64,000 nucleotides of DNA from Argopecten irradians (taxonomy: Eukaryota; Mollusca; Bivalvia; Pectinida; Pectinidae): the NCBI RefSeq assembly GCF_041381155.1, contig NC_091147.1, forward strand, positions 35,234,909 through 35,298,908, given 5' to 3'. Shown in pieces: positions 13,501 through 26,200 of the stretch. A model generated the notes under the pieces. The model saw nothing but the letters and a program-made list of their open reading frames with translations. It searched no databases and had not been told where the DNA came from. Position 1 is the first letter of the stretch. Each line of letters begins with the position of its first letter. The position numbers were made by a program, and so were the translations under genes.

Positions 13501-14843
13501 ATTACATACACGCGAAACAAAAACTCTAATTCTAGTTTTACTACGTTTACTAACAAACCGTCAATAAATGTTTAGTGGAATAAACATTTAGTGTGTATAT
13601 TAATGCAATTATTTTGTCACATGATGAAGTTCAAGGTATTAACTTCTTGTATGAAGATATTTACAGACTAATAGCATTAGATCAAGATTATTTTAGCGGG
13701 CTTTGTTCAACATAGACAAAATGCCGCGATTGAATAACCTCTGAAGTGCATTGTCTGTACCCAATTCAACTTCCTATTGAAAACAAAATGTTGTCGTTTC
13801 CAAATTCCGGATATAAAAAATGGTTGTGCGTAAAACCATCAACATTTTGGTAGAATAAAACCCAGTATACAATTAAATATAAAATTAACTACACGTCATT
13901 CTAAGTACGCAGGTACCAAGATTAGCTTTCACTTTCTGCTGCTCTGACTTGTAAACATTGAAACACAAAACGAAACATTGTTTATATGGAGTGTAAATTT
14001 TCTGCCCGTTTGATAGCCATGTTTTGAACTGCTTTGTGTAGTTTTTATAGAGAAGGAGCGGAGACATTTAATGTGTTTTTGTTATGTCTGTACATATTTT
14101 ATAATGTAATAAAAATTTGGCAGTGGACCTTTGTGGGGTTGTCCTCTTTCTACTTGCAGAACATTTATAAATTGTTTATCTGTTTAATTGGTTCGACTTT
14201 TAATGGATGCCTTCCGTCAGATTCGTTCAGTAATGTATTTTTATATATTTTTTTACTTTCCTCAATCCGCTATTATCACATCTCCATGCAGAATATAATA
14301 AACAATAATCACTTTTCACAAACCCCCTGGCTGCCTATTTGTCTTTCTAAATCATCCGCCTTTGTGACGACTTGTAATTTCGCGTTTGCATACCTTAATA
14401 CATGCTAAGGCGAGGCGTTAAAATTTGGCGTTTTAAAATTCTTATTGTGTAATACTTATTGAATGAGTAGTATATACATTTCATTAACGTGTACATACAT
14501 TTTTGTGTGGTGGGGTTGGGGAGGGGGAAGGGAAGTTGATTTTGACATTAGTTTGTGTAAGATTTTGATTACATTTTATTTCATTATGGTGTTTCATGAT
14601 TTTTATTGGTAGAATATCATGTTGGCATTTATGTTGATTTTTATTCTTTGCATGAATAATCATATTTGCATTGTAAAGATTGTCATGACATTAACAATAA
14701 AATTTAAAATAATATCATACAATGTGTTTTACTTTTATTATTTTGATTTACAAATGTATCTAGGTAAATATATGAAATGAATTAATCGTAACGTCTTCTT
14801 CCTCATTTTACAACATGACATTACATTATACTTTTACATTACC

Positions 14844-14999
14844 TACTGTTAACATTCTTATTTTAGCATAGTAAAGTCTTACCGCAAATACCTGAAATAC
14901 ACGTTTTCAAAATTTAGCGCTGTACATGAATTAGAGCTTTGAAGATAACGCGAAAAGCGAAGAAATAAAATTACCGCTAAAATAAATAAATTTACAGTA
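14844..14999. mobile_element. Short MITE of the TACTGTAAAC family
   Basis: Left end TACTGTTAACATTCTTATTT and right end AATAAATAAATTTACAGTA match the ends of 9901-10107, with the same TTAGCGCTGTACATGAATTA and AACGCGAAAAGCG interior. It is an internally shortened relative. Confidence 0.7.
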
Positions 15000-16034
15000 T
15001 TGCATTTACTGATGCATCTTTGGGGGAAATAACGCTTTCCCTTCAGGAGCGTCTGAATGTTGGACCTGATTCTAGTATGGTTTACAATTTGTCATAATTA
15101 CATATGGATATCATGTTAGATATTTTTGGAGCAAACTTAAAAGCGGTTAGATATTAATGTATTTTGATTGTTTGTATTCCATTAAAAAGATAACGGCTGT
15201 AAAAGGTACGTGGGAAATAACCAAGCAAACAGTTTTTTTAAATGCTTAGTGCAAGCTAGACATTAGAAATAACACAATACCGTGTATTGTTTTTGGTATG
15301 CATTTACAAAAATCAATGGTTTCACTATAAGACACTTTTACACACCAAGATTGATTGAATGATGATGCATATCGTATTTTATACTAAAAACATATAAATA
15401 ACATAGTGTAGCTCAGACTAAAGTGGTTTTATAAACGGTGCCTGCACTTTTATAAATATGTGTTACATCTGCCATGCAAATGCACGTGTCGGCCCAAACA
15501 GGCACGTGCCACAGTGTTGTGTTTTGGCTTACGTTCTAAATTACATTTAAGGTTTTTACAGACACGTCTGGCCGTAATTATCAAATTTTCTATATAAGCG
15601 AAAGAAAATTGATTTGAAGTGTGAGCGCCATGTCAAGATGTAAACACGAGTTTGTACACAACACATGGCCGGGGACCAGATGTGCCTCGGAGGAAAAAAA
15701 GATGAGGGTAGGAGGGAGGGGGATAGCGAAGAGTTGTTGTGAGGGAATCAAATAGCAGATGTAGAAATGTGTAGTAGTAACAAGAAAAGAGGGTCTGGAA
15801 GGGATCGAAGGGAGAGTAAAAAAGAAGGTTAAAGGTGTTGTGTAGTCTAATTGATAAATAAAATACTCAACGCCATCGATATCTTCACAGCAACACATGT
15901 ATTCAGATAACTGCAAGACCCGGATGGGATCATACATTTTACAGATTGAACAATACATACGGAACGCACTATCATAACATACGGAACGCACTACTATAGC
16001 ATATACAACAAAAAGAGGGTTAAAGAGATCAAGG

Positions 16035-17870
16035 GTAGCGGAGGATCGAAGGCAGGATAATAAATGGAGTTTAGTGTAACAGATATAAGTAATTTGGATC
16101 AGAGGGAGGATAACAAATGAGGTTTAGAGTAACAGATATAAGTAATTTGGATCAGGGGGATGATAATAAATGAGGTTTAGAGTAACAGATATAAGTAATT
16201 TGGATCAGAGGGAGGATAATAAATGAGGTTTAGAGTAACAGATATTAGTAAATTGGATCAGAGGGAGGATAATAAATGAGGTTTAGAGTAACAGATATAA
16301 GTAATCTGGATCAGAGGGAGGATAATAAATGAGGTTTAGAGTAACAGATATAAGTAATTTGGATCAGAGGGAGGATAATAAATGAGGTTTAGTGTAACAG
16401 ATATAAGTAATTTGGATCAGAGGGAGGATAATAAATGAGGTTTAGAGTAACAGATATAAGTAATCTGGATCAGAGGGATGATAATAAATGAGGTTTACAG
16501 TAACAGATAGAAGTAATCTGGATCAGAGGGATGATAATAAATGAGGTTTAGAGTAACAGATAGAAGTAATCTGGATCAGAGGGAGGATAATACATGAGGT
16601 TTAGAGTAACAGATATAAGTAATTTGGATCAGAGGGAGGATAATAAATGAGGTTTAGAGTAACAGATATAAGTTATTTGGATCAGAGGGAGGATAATAAA
16701 TGAGGTTTAAAGTAACAGTTATAAGTAATTTGGATCAGAGGGAGGATAATAAATGAGGTTTAGAGTAACAGATATAAGTGATTTGGATCCGAGGGAGGAT
16801 AATAAATGAAGTTTAGTGTAACAGTTATAAGTAATTTGGATCAGAGGGAGGATAATAAATGAGGTTTAGAGTAACAGATATAAGTGATTTGGATCAGAGG
16901 GAGGATAATAAATGAGGTTTAGAGTAACAGATATAAGTAATTTGGATCAGAGGGATGATAATAAATGAGGTTAGGAGTAACAGATATAAGTAATTTGGAT
17001 CTGAGGGAGGATAATAAATGAGGTTTAGAGTAACAGATATAAGTAATTTGGATCAGAGGGAGGATAATAAATGAGGTTTAGAGTAACAGATATAAGTAAT
17101 TTGGATCAGAGGGAGGATAATAAATGAGGTTTAGTGTAACAGATATAAGTAATCTGGATCAGAGGGAAGATAATAAATGAGGTTAAGTGTAACAGATATA
17201 AGTAATTTGGATCAGAGGGAAGATAATAAATGAGGTTTAGAGTAACAGATATTAGTAATTTGGATCAGAGGAAGCATAATAAATGAGGTTTAGTGTAACA
17301 GATATAAGTGATTTGGATCAGAGGGAGGATAATAAATGAGGTTTAGAGTAACAGATATAAGTAATTTGGATCAGAGGAAGCATAATAAATGAGGTTTAGT
17401 GTAACAGATATAAGTGATTTGGATCAGAGGGAGGATAATAAATGAGGTTTAGAGTAACAGATATAAGTAATTTGGATCAGAGGGAGGATAATAAATGAGG
17501 TTTAGAGTAACAGATATAAGTAATCTGGATCAGAGGGAGGATAATAAATGAGGTTTAGAGTAACAGATAGAAGTAATTTGGATCAGAGGGAAGATAATAA
17601 ATGAGGTTTAGAGTAACAGATATAAGTGATTTGGATCAGAGGGAAGATAATAAATGAGGTTTAGAGTAACAGATATAAGTGATTTGGATCAGAGGGAGGA
17701 TAATAAATGAGGTTTAGAGTAACAGATAGAAGTAATTTGGATCAGAGGGAGCATAATAAATGAGGTTTAGAGTAACAGATATAAGTAATCTGGATCAGAG
17801 GGAGGATAATAAATGAGGTTTAGAGTAACAGATATAAGTAATCTGGATCAGAGGGATGATATTGGCGAAT
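16035..17870 (+). repeat. 53-bp minisatellite array A, about 34 units
   Basis: Regular 53-bp unit containing GGATCAGAGGGAGGATAATA, AATGAGGTTTAGAGTAACAG and ATATAAGTAATTT. Units carry a small set of shared variants (TAATCTGG, TGATTTGG, GATGATAAT, GAAGATAAT, AAGCATAAT, TTTAGTG). A two-unit block with AAGCATAAT plus TTTAGTG is repeated exactly near 17265-17430, showing local higher-order duplication. The first units at about 16035-16080 are diverged. No long frame runs through it. Confidence 0.95.
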
Positions 17871-18203
17871 TGATTAAGGAAGAGAAAACGACAGAGTGAT
17901 CGATTACGTTGGATAAAAGTGGAAGGTTAGAGGGAGTGTGATGAAAAAGCGAATGGTTATATGGGCTATTGATACAATGTAAAGGGTTAGAGGGAAGAGG
18001 AAACGAAATAAAGTACGATTACATGGGCTATACGTGGACAGTTAGAGGGAGGGGAACGGATCAACCAATGGTTATAATGGGCTAATAGTGGAGGTTTGGT
18101 GGAAGGGGAACGAAACATCGACCGGTTGCATTTGCTATTAGTGGACAGTTAGAGGGAGGGGAAATAAACAGCGAACGGTAACATGGGTTATTAGTGGGCA
18201 GTT

Positions 18204-18564
18204 CGCCCCTGTGAGGTAGGCTCTGGGCTCTGTCACCTGGTCGAGTCTATAAAAGTGGTAGTTTCTGTTCCTGTTTAGCGCTCAGTATGCGGGGAGTGGG
18301 ACGACTGGTTCGCCTGTTGTCAGTATAATGTGACCGGGTGGGGTATGTTGCTTGGTGTCTTCGGCGGCGTGCTTCAGTGATATAGCACTATAAAAAGGGT
18401 AAAAGTTCCACTATACAAGAAGACACAACATGAATATACCGCAGTCTCCCAAAACACGCACCCCACTCAAACATACACGTAACACATTGTATACATGGAA
18501 GGCCGTCTTTACACGACCATAGCTGTTAATATGACGTTAATTAATCAAACAAACAAACAAACAA
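18204..18564 (+). mobile_element. SINE, 5'-truncated, with CAAA tail
   Basis: It shares GTGGGACGACTGGTTCGCC, TATAATGTGACCGGGTG, GATATAGCACTATAAAAA and CGCAGTCTCCCAAAACACGC with two other copies here (18687-19117 reverse; 20909-21240 forward). It ends ATAGCTGTTAATATGACGTT then a (CAAA)n tail, as expected for a retroposed SINE. The head seen in the other copies is missing, so it is 5'-truncated. It lies within array B. Confidence 0.75.
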
Positions 18565-18686
18565 GGGAACGAATCGAAGAAGTGAACGGGAATATGGGTT
18601 ATTTGTGGACAGTTAGAGGGAAGGGAACGAAACACCGAACGGTTATATGGGTTATTAGTGGACAGTTAGAGGGAGGGAAACGAAAC

Positions 18687-19117
18687 GGCCTACTAACAGC
18701 CAGGGCCATGTAGGAACGGCCTCCCAAGTATATGGTGTGTAGCGTGTTTTGGGACACTGCGGTATGTTCGTGTTGTCTCTTCTTTAATAGTGGAATTCTT
18801 GCCTTTTTGTAGTGTTATATCACTAAAGCATGTCACCGAAGATACGAAGCAACACCCCACCCGTCACATTATACTGACAATGGGCTAACCAGTCGTCCTA
18901 CTCCATGTATATTGAGCGCTAAGCAGGAGCAGAAACTACCACTTTTGTAGACTTTGGTTTGTCTCGGCAGTGGACAGAACCCAGAGCCTACCTCACAATG
19001 GCAACCGCTCAACAGAAGGCCAAACAATAGAGGCGTTAGGAAGAAGATACAATTCTTAACTTAACTGCCTGTTACGATCTTGCAAAGGGGGCTACAGGTA
19101 CAATTCTAACGCCCTTC
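18687..19117 (-). mobile_element. SINE, nearly full length, reverse orientation
   Basis: Read on the - strand it runs from GGGCGTTAGAATTGTACCTG through the shared body to CATGGCCCTGGCTGTTAGTA. It is the most complete of the three copies, about 431 bp. Its 3' end lacks a CAAA tail, so that end may be lost. The array B phrase GAACGGTTACATGGG resumes immediately beyond its 5' end. Confidence 0.75.
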
Positions 19118-20908
19118 AGAGAACGGTTACATGGGATACAGGTAAAAGGTAGAAAGAGAAGAAGATGAAGAAGCGGCTGGATAAACAAAATTGAAGGATT
19201 AAAGGGAGGAAAGGATTGGAATAGTGACCGACTGAAGGGTTAGTTACAACTCTAAAGAAAAGCATGCCTGAATTGTATAGTGGTACAAGTGTACACTGTT
19301 CGTATAATATTATGTACTCGTGTTCGTTTTGTGTGTCTTGATAAAGGGGTAGGTCGCCTCGAAAATTTTACTTTTTTGTCCACACGTTTGGAATAACTTC
19401 TGTGTCCCATATTTACCATTTGAAGTAGATTTCTAATTCCTATCTAGAGACTTATGTTTGATAAGATACCTTATCATCTGGAAAATCCTGTTGATATTAC
19501 TTTTTTTGACCCCTGAATGGTACAGTAATACTACAATTTAGGGCATGCATGGAAGTATGTCTTTGAGTGGAATTGTGATCTTTGAGTATCTATACAGGTT
19601 GATAAAAATGTATGCTAACTATTTACAATGAAATCTTTGCCTGCGCGTGCCATAATGCTGTGTCTGCACGTGGCCCGTGTTACCGAGTACATATGCCTGG
19701 ATTTCTGTTTTTTTTTACCTGTGGTTGCCTATGTTGGTTTAATCCAAACTCCATCTGCACCTCGTTTATAATAAAGAGGTATAAATACGCCATAATAATG
19801 ATTTCTCCAAACATCACACAATATGGCAGAGTAATTTCTTCCCTCTGTTTCGTGTAATCTCAGGTTTGATAGCCGGTCTGTATATTATAATACATCATTT
19901 CCATGTTTTTCCGGATAAAACCTACAGAACTGGTTCTGTCTATTATATAAATCACACAACAAAGGATCGCCATAGCAGACATAGCGTGCCCTGGATGTTT
20001 GTTTGTGGAAAATAATCACCGATTTATTATGTAAACTTTACTTTGAGCAGGTGCACGCGTGAGACAATAGTGAAGTCGGATAAACAAGGGGCATGCACGT
20101 GCTAAACATGTGATCTTCTGATTAATATATAAAAGTACTTTATAATGGTAGTTTATGAATGTCTGCATATAACGGCATGAATGTTGTATTTTATTGTAAT
20201 TATCATCTGAAAGTAAACGCATTACCATCATCTCGATAAGAAATTACATAAGTTTACTGCCAGATGCACAATATAACCGCAGAGTTCAGTATAGGTATCA
20301 AAACCAATCGCGATTCATAATATTTAATTAGTGTACTGTTGAACGATGTTTTCTGGAATTACGTTGTAATATAGGCTGAACGTTATTCAGTCTGCAATGT
20401 CTGTCAACCATTCCAGGCACATGTATACGTACATGTACATGCCTGAACGCAAATGGGTTTTAAAATACTTGATTAAAGATATTGTGAAAAAATATCACAC
20501 ATTTCAATAAATACAGGTTTGACAACTTCCGTATCTTTTATACGAACTTACAACTCGTATCCAATTGCAAGTAGGCTTTCAACTAAAATATTTCCTAACT
20601 TGAAAATGATGGTTGGAAGACTTAGTTAAGAAGGTGAACATCTCTAAAACGTTAAGAAAGAAATAATGTATCATTTCAACGGAAGTTTAAAAAAAATTTG
20701 TACAGCCCGTTTATCCGTTTATTTGATCATGTAATCTTGAAGTTAAGAATCTGCAATGTATTAGCATTCTGACATAACATGACCTAGAACTAGTATGGTT
20801 TAACCTATCTCCGGATATAGGGAAATGCATCGATGTGGCATTTCTTTTTAAAATCGGTGTCAAAATGGCCTTAACATATAAGCTGAAACAAGTTTATTAA
20901 AATCTTAA

Positions 20909-21240
20909 TGGCCGTGCGGTAGGGCGTTAGAATTGTACCTGCTGTCCCTATTTCATGATCGTAAATGGCGACTTAATTTACGATCTATTTTTTCTCTTCT
21001 GTCTAACTAACTTTCTTCTTCCTAAAACCTCCCTTGATATCGTCTCACTTCTGTCCTTCGGTTGAACGCTCGCTCGCGAGTAGGCTCTGGGTTCTGTCCC
21101 CTGATCGAGACACCATAGTCTATAAAAGTGGTAGTTTCTGCTCCTACTTAGCACTCAGCATTAGGGAGTGGGACGACTGGTTCGCCCATTATGGTATAAT
21201 GTGACCGGGTGTGGTGTGTTGCTGTGGATATCTTCGGCGG
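20909..21240 (+). mobile_element. SINE, head and body, 3' end missing
   Basis: It begins GGCCGTGCGGTAGGGCGTTA, resembling a tRNA A-box region, then GAATTGTACCTGCTGTCCC. The body matches the other copies up to ATCTTCGGCGG and stops. Loss of the 3' part is unusual for retroposition and suggests a later deletion or recombination. Confidence 0.7.
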
Positions 21241-22207
21241 TAGGTCATTTTGCCAATCATTTAAAGAAGAGAAATGAAAATTTACGGACTGCAATTTAAA
21301 TACACCAAGACTTTATTGTAAAATACAAACAATGACATTTCATACATGTATACGGCAATTTGGCCCAATGTTATCCCATTCACGTTCTACTACACTCAAA
21401 CAATACATGATAATTTTCTACATCCTCAACAACATATAATAAACAAACCACTTGCTTTCACAATTCAGTTCAGTACTTGCTAATAATAATTTATGTTATA
21501 CATAGGAATATGTCATAAACTCCTAGCCCATTTCTCTGTATCAAAGACTTGGTTTACTTGAAGTACAAAGTTTTGGATTCTTCCGCTTTAATTTTAAATT
21601 GATTCTCTGTAAAAACATGCATCCAAATTAAACATTGGAACTTTTATTTCTACTTAACATTCTTAATTAATAAGCGCAATTAATAACAACATTTCAGCAC
21701 TCCCTTTAGTTTATTTGAGAAAGGTAATCTATGACCAGCTCGTACATGGTACTAAGTGAATTTTAAAAAAGGGCGATAACTCCAGTAAAACACCAATGTT
21801 ACATGTTGCTTAATTACTTCTATTGCATTTCATGTCCCAATTATACAGTTGCATTTATTGACTTAGAGGATGTAATGTGTCATACATTCTACACTTCCAC
21901 ACAAACAATTCAAGCACCCCTTCATCACCCAAGGACAGGCTTTGGTTGTGGAGAAAATTCAGAGTTACAGGAAAAAAAGCATAAACCATCAGTCACTACC
22001 AGAAAATAGATAGGAAGCAGAGGTATCTATCCAGTAAGAACTGAACTATTACTGTGTTCTCTTCACTGTATAAACTCATGTATCCCTGAAATTTCATATG
22101 GACTAATATTTTCTTTGATTTGGAAGAGTCTAAATGTGTCCTCAGGGGTAATGAATTAAGGGACTAGATGTAGATTGGTGGTACCCTTGTGTACTCCGAC
22201 TTTGCTC
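21241..22207. other. Non-coding interval
   Basis: AT-rich sequence between a truncated SINE and a MITE. One 68-codon open frame (21803-22009) has no splice context or recognisable features. I see nothing else. Confidence 0.5.
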
Positions 22208-22211
22208 TTAA

Positions 22212-22611
22212 AGGCCCACTACCTTTCCGAAACGGCTTTTAATTTTTAAAATAGGAATGTGAAACGAGATCAATAATTTTGTAGAGTCGCAGAAGTTATT
22301 AACTATACGTTTACTAGCACACTTATCACCACCTTCAGAACTGTTTAATTAGAATAAATAAAATATTAATTTTCATAACGCGGGTCGTTTTATGTTTCCC
22401 CCTGTCGTCCTAAATGCCGCGCGGTAGTTGACTATCACTGCGCCAGACGGCAAAACAGCGAAATGAATTTCCACTGTTATCGTACATTAGACAGGAAATC
22501 TTGCATATGTTTGGTGTTGTAACCTCATCTTATGCCATCGATATATATTTTCTTTTGTTATTAATGTTTTTAAGAAACCTATAAATTTTGCTCCGGAAAG
22601 GTAGTGGCCCT
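22212..22611. mobile_element. TTAA-flanked MITE, about 400 bp
   Basis: Left terminus TTAA-AGGCCCACTACCTTTCC and right terminus GGAAAGGTAGTGGCCCT-TTAA are inverted repeats of about 20 bp bordered by TTAA on both sides. The interior has no coding frame. TTAA target duplication is known for piggyBac and Kolobok/ISL2EU transposons; which one moved this copy is not visible. Confidence 0.85.
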
Positions 22612-22949
22612 TTAAAGTATGAAAATAACTTAAAAAGCATAAAACAATATCAAATGAATACTATTCTTCACTCAATATGTCTGCAGAACTAGATGGATCG
22701 TTTTTACATAGACCGAGCAGGTAATTATAAATGTATATTGTATTGTCCACTATGAACTTCATGTATGCATAAATGTTACAAGCTTTAGTCCTTTTTCTTA
22801 AATATAAACATGATCTGGACTCACTCGAACTCTCAATGTCATGGGGAATGACGCAAGCCAAAATTTAGTATCATGATACAATGCACAAAAATAGATAATA
22901 TTACACAAAATATTTCATTTTTACTTCAAACTAGTATCTCATTCCACAA

Positions 22950-22982
22950 CCCCCCCCCCCCCCCCCCCCCCCCCAAAAAAAA
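22950..22982. repeat. Homopolymer tract C25-A8
   Basis: Twenty-five C followed by eight A. A similar poly-C/poly-A junction occurs at about 60318-60358. Exact lengths are prone to sequencing error. Confidence 0.9.
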
Positions 22983-23031
22983 GCACTTGTATGACTAGTG
23001 TATCAACCATGGCACAGAAGACAGCCCCCAA

Positions 23032-23037
23032 TTTATT
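23032..23037 (-). terminator. SPCS2: Candidate SPCS2 polyadenylation signal
   Basis: AATAAA on the - strand, about 190 bases past the SPCS2 stop codon. It is the first canonical signal I see downstream; actual use is not shown. Confidence 0.5.
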
Positions 23038-23224
23038 TACTTGGGAAATGTATCAAACCACCAATATGACGCACAACTTTGAAGTCACCAAACAAAGAAG
23101 ACCTTAATTTGAGTGGATCAAACCTTGACAAAATTCACACTCAGACTTAATCCAATAGCACACTTACACAACCTCAGAGACTGTCCTCTCTCACAAACTC
23201 AACATACAAGCAGATTGATGAAAT

Positions 23225-26200
23225 TCACTCCTTGTGGCTTTGGGAGAGTTTAGCTTTTAAGATCCTGACTTCAGGCTCAAAACTGTTGTAGTTAAATGTG
23301 CCGTTTTCATCGAAGAAATTGCTGACACTTTTAGTAAAGTCCATGGAGCGTTCAATTTTTGTGGTTCCAGGTTTGACAGATATCTGGAGGTGGTACTGGT
23401 CATCATATCTAGGAAAAAAAGAATAGTTATGTTACATGTATAATGATTACCGTAGTTTATAAAAATTCTTCACTAGATCCAACACTGCCTGGTTTTCATT
23501 GACAAAGAATTATCTCCCCTGTAGTAGAGCACTAATTGTTTACTTCATCCAAACACTGTCTGGTTATTATTTACGAAGAGTTATCTCCCCTGCAGTAATG
23601 TTACTATTAATCGGTTTTAGTTCTACAAAGAGTTATCTCCCCTAGGGAACTGATATTGATTATCATGCTATTTTGATTACATTTACATTATTTTACTCAC
23701 ACCTTTAGTTAAGTTAATGATTGTAATTCATGGATATAATTAGTTAATTGAACTTACTTTTTGAGAGAAGATGATAGTTCCCAGACATCATCAGGTTCCA
23801 GTCCAGCTTCGTCTTTATCCAGGGCCACTAAGAATATGCCCCTCTCTATGTATGATGTGTACACGGTCAACACACCCATCAATACAAAGTATCTGCTTTA
23901 GTTAAGGGGCATCACACAAAAATTTTTTAAATACTTCAGTGACTTCATCTCTGATAAAATTCATTGCTTTCCAATATCAAAATATTAATACATATGACTG
24001 ATACAACATGGTCAAACCTGTCTAAAATGACCATTTGAGACCGCAATAAAGTAGGTGGTCTTTATACAAAGGTGGTGTCCAGGTTTCATTGTACATGTAC
24101 CTTAGTTATGGTGTCCTAATTAACAGTAGAAAATAAATTGTAGATATCAGCATGGTTTACACGATAAACCGAACTAGAAATATGTCTGTTAGACATTAAA
24201 TGCTTGCTAACTACTTCCTAACCTAATTCCCAGTATGGAATCATCCACCGACACAGGTGTACGTAGCACTTTCTCTCATTATCCTTGGGACTATTGCAGA
24301 GAGATGGTTTATGCCCTTGGTGTATTGTACGAAATCTTTCCTTAACTTCATCAGTACTTTAAATGTGAGATTACTTTGAACTTTGTTGGAAGGTCAACAT
24401 TATTAAGTTAGACAGAAATCTGGGTACAATTAAAGTCTTAAGACTGAATTTTCTCTGCGCTGGAAGGGAGACAACTCAGGCAAAATGTCTGTCTGTGCTG
24501 AAATCTAAAACAAAGGGAAGTAACTCTAATTATAAATATTGTAGTAAAAGGATACGATAAGACACAGATGATGAGGACTGGACGAGATTCCGGGAACGGT
24601 CGGATATAATCCCAAAGAAGGGCAAAGAAGGAGAAACCAACAGCCACGGAACAGATTAACAGGCGAAGGTCAAACAAGGTGTGGGACTCCTTCAGCTTAA
24701 AACCTTCCAGTATCACCTGTAATACAGTAGTTTCCATAAAAACCAAAAATTACACAGGTATAAGCCATAATTGTTATACTGACAAATCAAAAAGAGCTTT
24801 TAATATGTTATTCACAACCAAACATTACCAACATTTTGAGAATTACAACACTTGCATTTGCATATGGTAGCCTAAGGTCTTAGCCTTGGAAGTAATCATG
24901 AATAATGGCGGTAGATGTAACATGTATACTGTCAAAACTTATAATATTTATATTTACAGTGCAGTGAAATAAAACTCATTTGGTCAAATTCTGAGGCGAT
25001 TGATTTTCACAAACCTTATAACATATGAAAAATGTGAATTTCAAGTTAAAATAAGTTGGTTTTTACTTTTTCCAAGGTGTTAACTGCAATTTCATTTCAC
25101 ATTTTTACAGTGTAAATAAATCTCCCATCCCACTACAATGGACAAATTTGAACATTCCCTATTGATGTAATCCTACCTTTTTTGCTCCATCGTCCAAAGC
25201 ATTCTTTAAAGCTGCGGTATCCCATTTGTCTATCTTGACAGGCTTTTCATCCGCAGACCACTGTAAACAAATTAATGTATTAAATGAAAAATGTATGGTT
25301 TTTTTTTTAATTTGGACAATTCAAATGATTCTCATGTAATGATTGTATAAATTAACTTATGTCAATATTTCGTCTTTGTCATTGTATATAACAGAATTAT
25401 CTCTCTTGTGGTAGCTATAAATTGTGACGTCATTAGTTTGTGAGCACAAATTATGTTGTATTCTCTGAAAAATATGAATTGATGTAGAGTTTCACTCATA
25501 AATACATGATGTCACATTTAATATCTACTCACAAGGACAGATAACTCTGTACTATGCAAATGCAAATATAAACAATCCTGAACTGCTGAAACATATTTTC
25601 AAATCATTAAAATATTTGAATTATGATATTATAAGACAACCTTGACCTAAAACACTATAATCAAATTTTCTCAAAATGCCTCAAATAATAGAAATTTAAA
25701 TGCATGCATGTAATTTATCATGATCAAAGAGCATCAAATATTTTTTAAATATCTTATATATACATGTAATATTATGCATCATATCGAACTATTTCATATG
25801 CATCAATTGCCAGTGATTTTTCAGGGTATTTTGGGAAAAAAGTTTTGGTAACAAATTGGGAATTTTTAATTGCAAAAAGAGCAGTCTTGGGAAAAGTTAC
25901 CCATTACTGAACATGGTATTAAAAGTGATAAGATATTGTAAAACTGTAAACTGTTTTATTTTATCAAAAGGTGACAACAATTACAACAGTTTCAGAGTAG
26001 TTTGTTTTTAGATTACTGTATTTTTGCGTGTATGGTGCACGCTTTTTTTCATAATTTATCAAGTGAAAAGTTCGGGGTGCGCACTATACGGGTAAACAAC
26101 GATGGGGGTGATATCCAGGTTTTATTTGTTTTTCAGTAATTTGATTTGGGAATTTTTCATAATATTGTAATTGGGGAAAAAATAGGGGGTTTGGCTTTGG

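Larger units (their letters stand above)
9253..16034. other. Gene-poor interval
   Basis: Downstream of the unknown gene I see no exon chain on either strand. The interval holds three small MITE-like elements (listed separately), a degenerate ~43-bp repeat around 10620-10760 (AATATCGACT words), a 24-bp direct repeat (CATACGGAACGCACTA) near 15957-16000, and AT-rich sequence. Open frames at 13885-14408 and 15590-15991 lack splice context or recognisable protein features. Confidence 0.6.
17880..19240 (+). repeat. 53-bp minisatellite array B, diverged and interrupted by two SINEs
   Basis: Follows array A. A consensus built from AGAGGGAGGGGAACGAAAC, ACCGAACGGTTATATGGG and TTATTAGTGGACAGTT counts to 53 bases. 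Copies lie at about 17890-18203, 18565-18686 and, much diverged, 19118-19240. The gaps are SINE insertions. Array B shares its period and the word AGAGGGAGG with array A. Confidence 0.75.

Noticed and set aside
13885-14408. Overlapping 60- and 124-codon frames on opposite strands
   Set aside because: AT-rich, hydrophobic by composition, no splice partners or recognisable motifs.
15590-15991. 133-codon - strand frame
   Set aside because: Biased composition next to the minisatellite edge, no domain, no neighbouring exons.
16035-17870. Regular array considered as CRISPR-like
   Set aside because: Units are contiguous 53-bp repeats with no unique spacers, and the genome is animal.
24438-24746. 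102-codon - strand frame read as a separate gene
   Set aside because: Its middle is SPCS2 coding exon 3 (24556-24716); the rest is intron read-through.
26010-26100. GTGCGCACTATACGGG-type end suggesting another DNA transposon
   Set aside because: Only one end could be found; no inverted partner within several kilobases, so it is not listed as an element.
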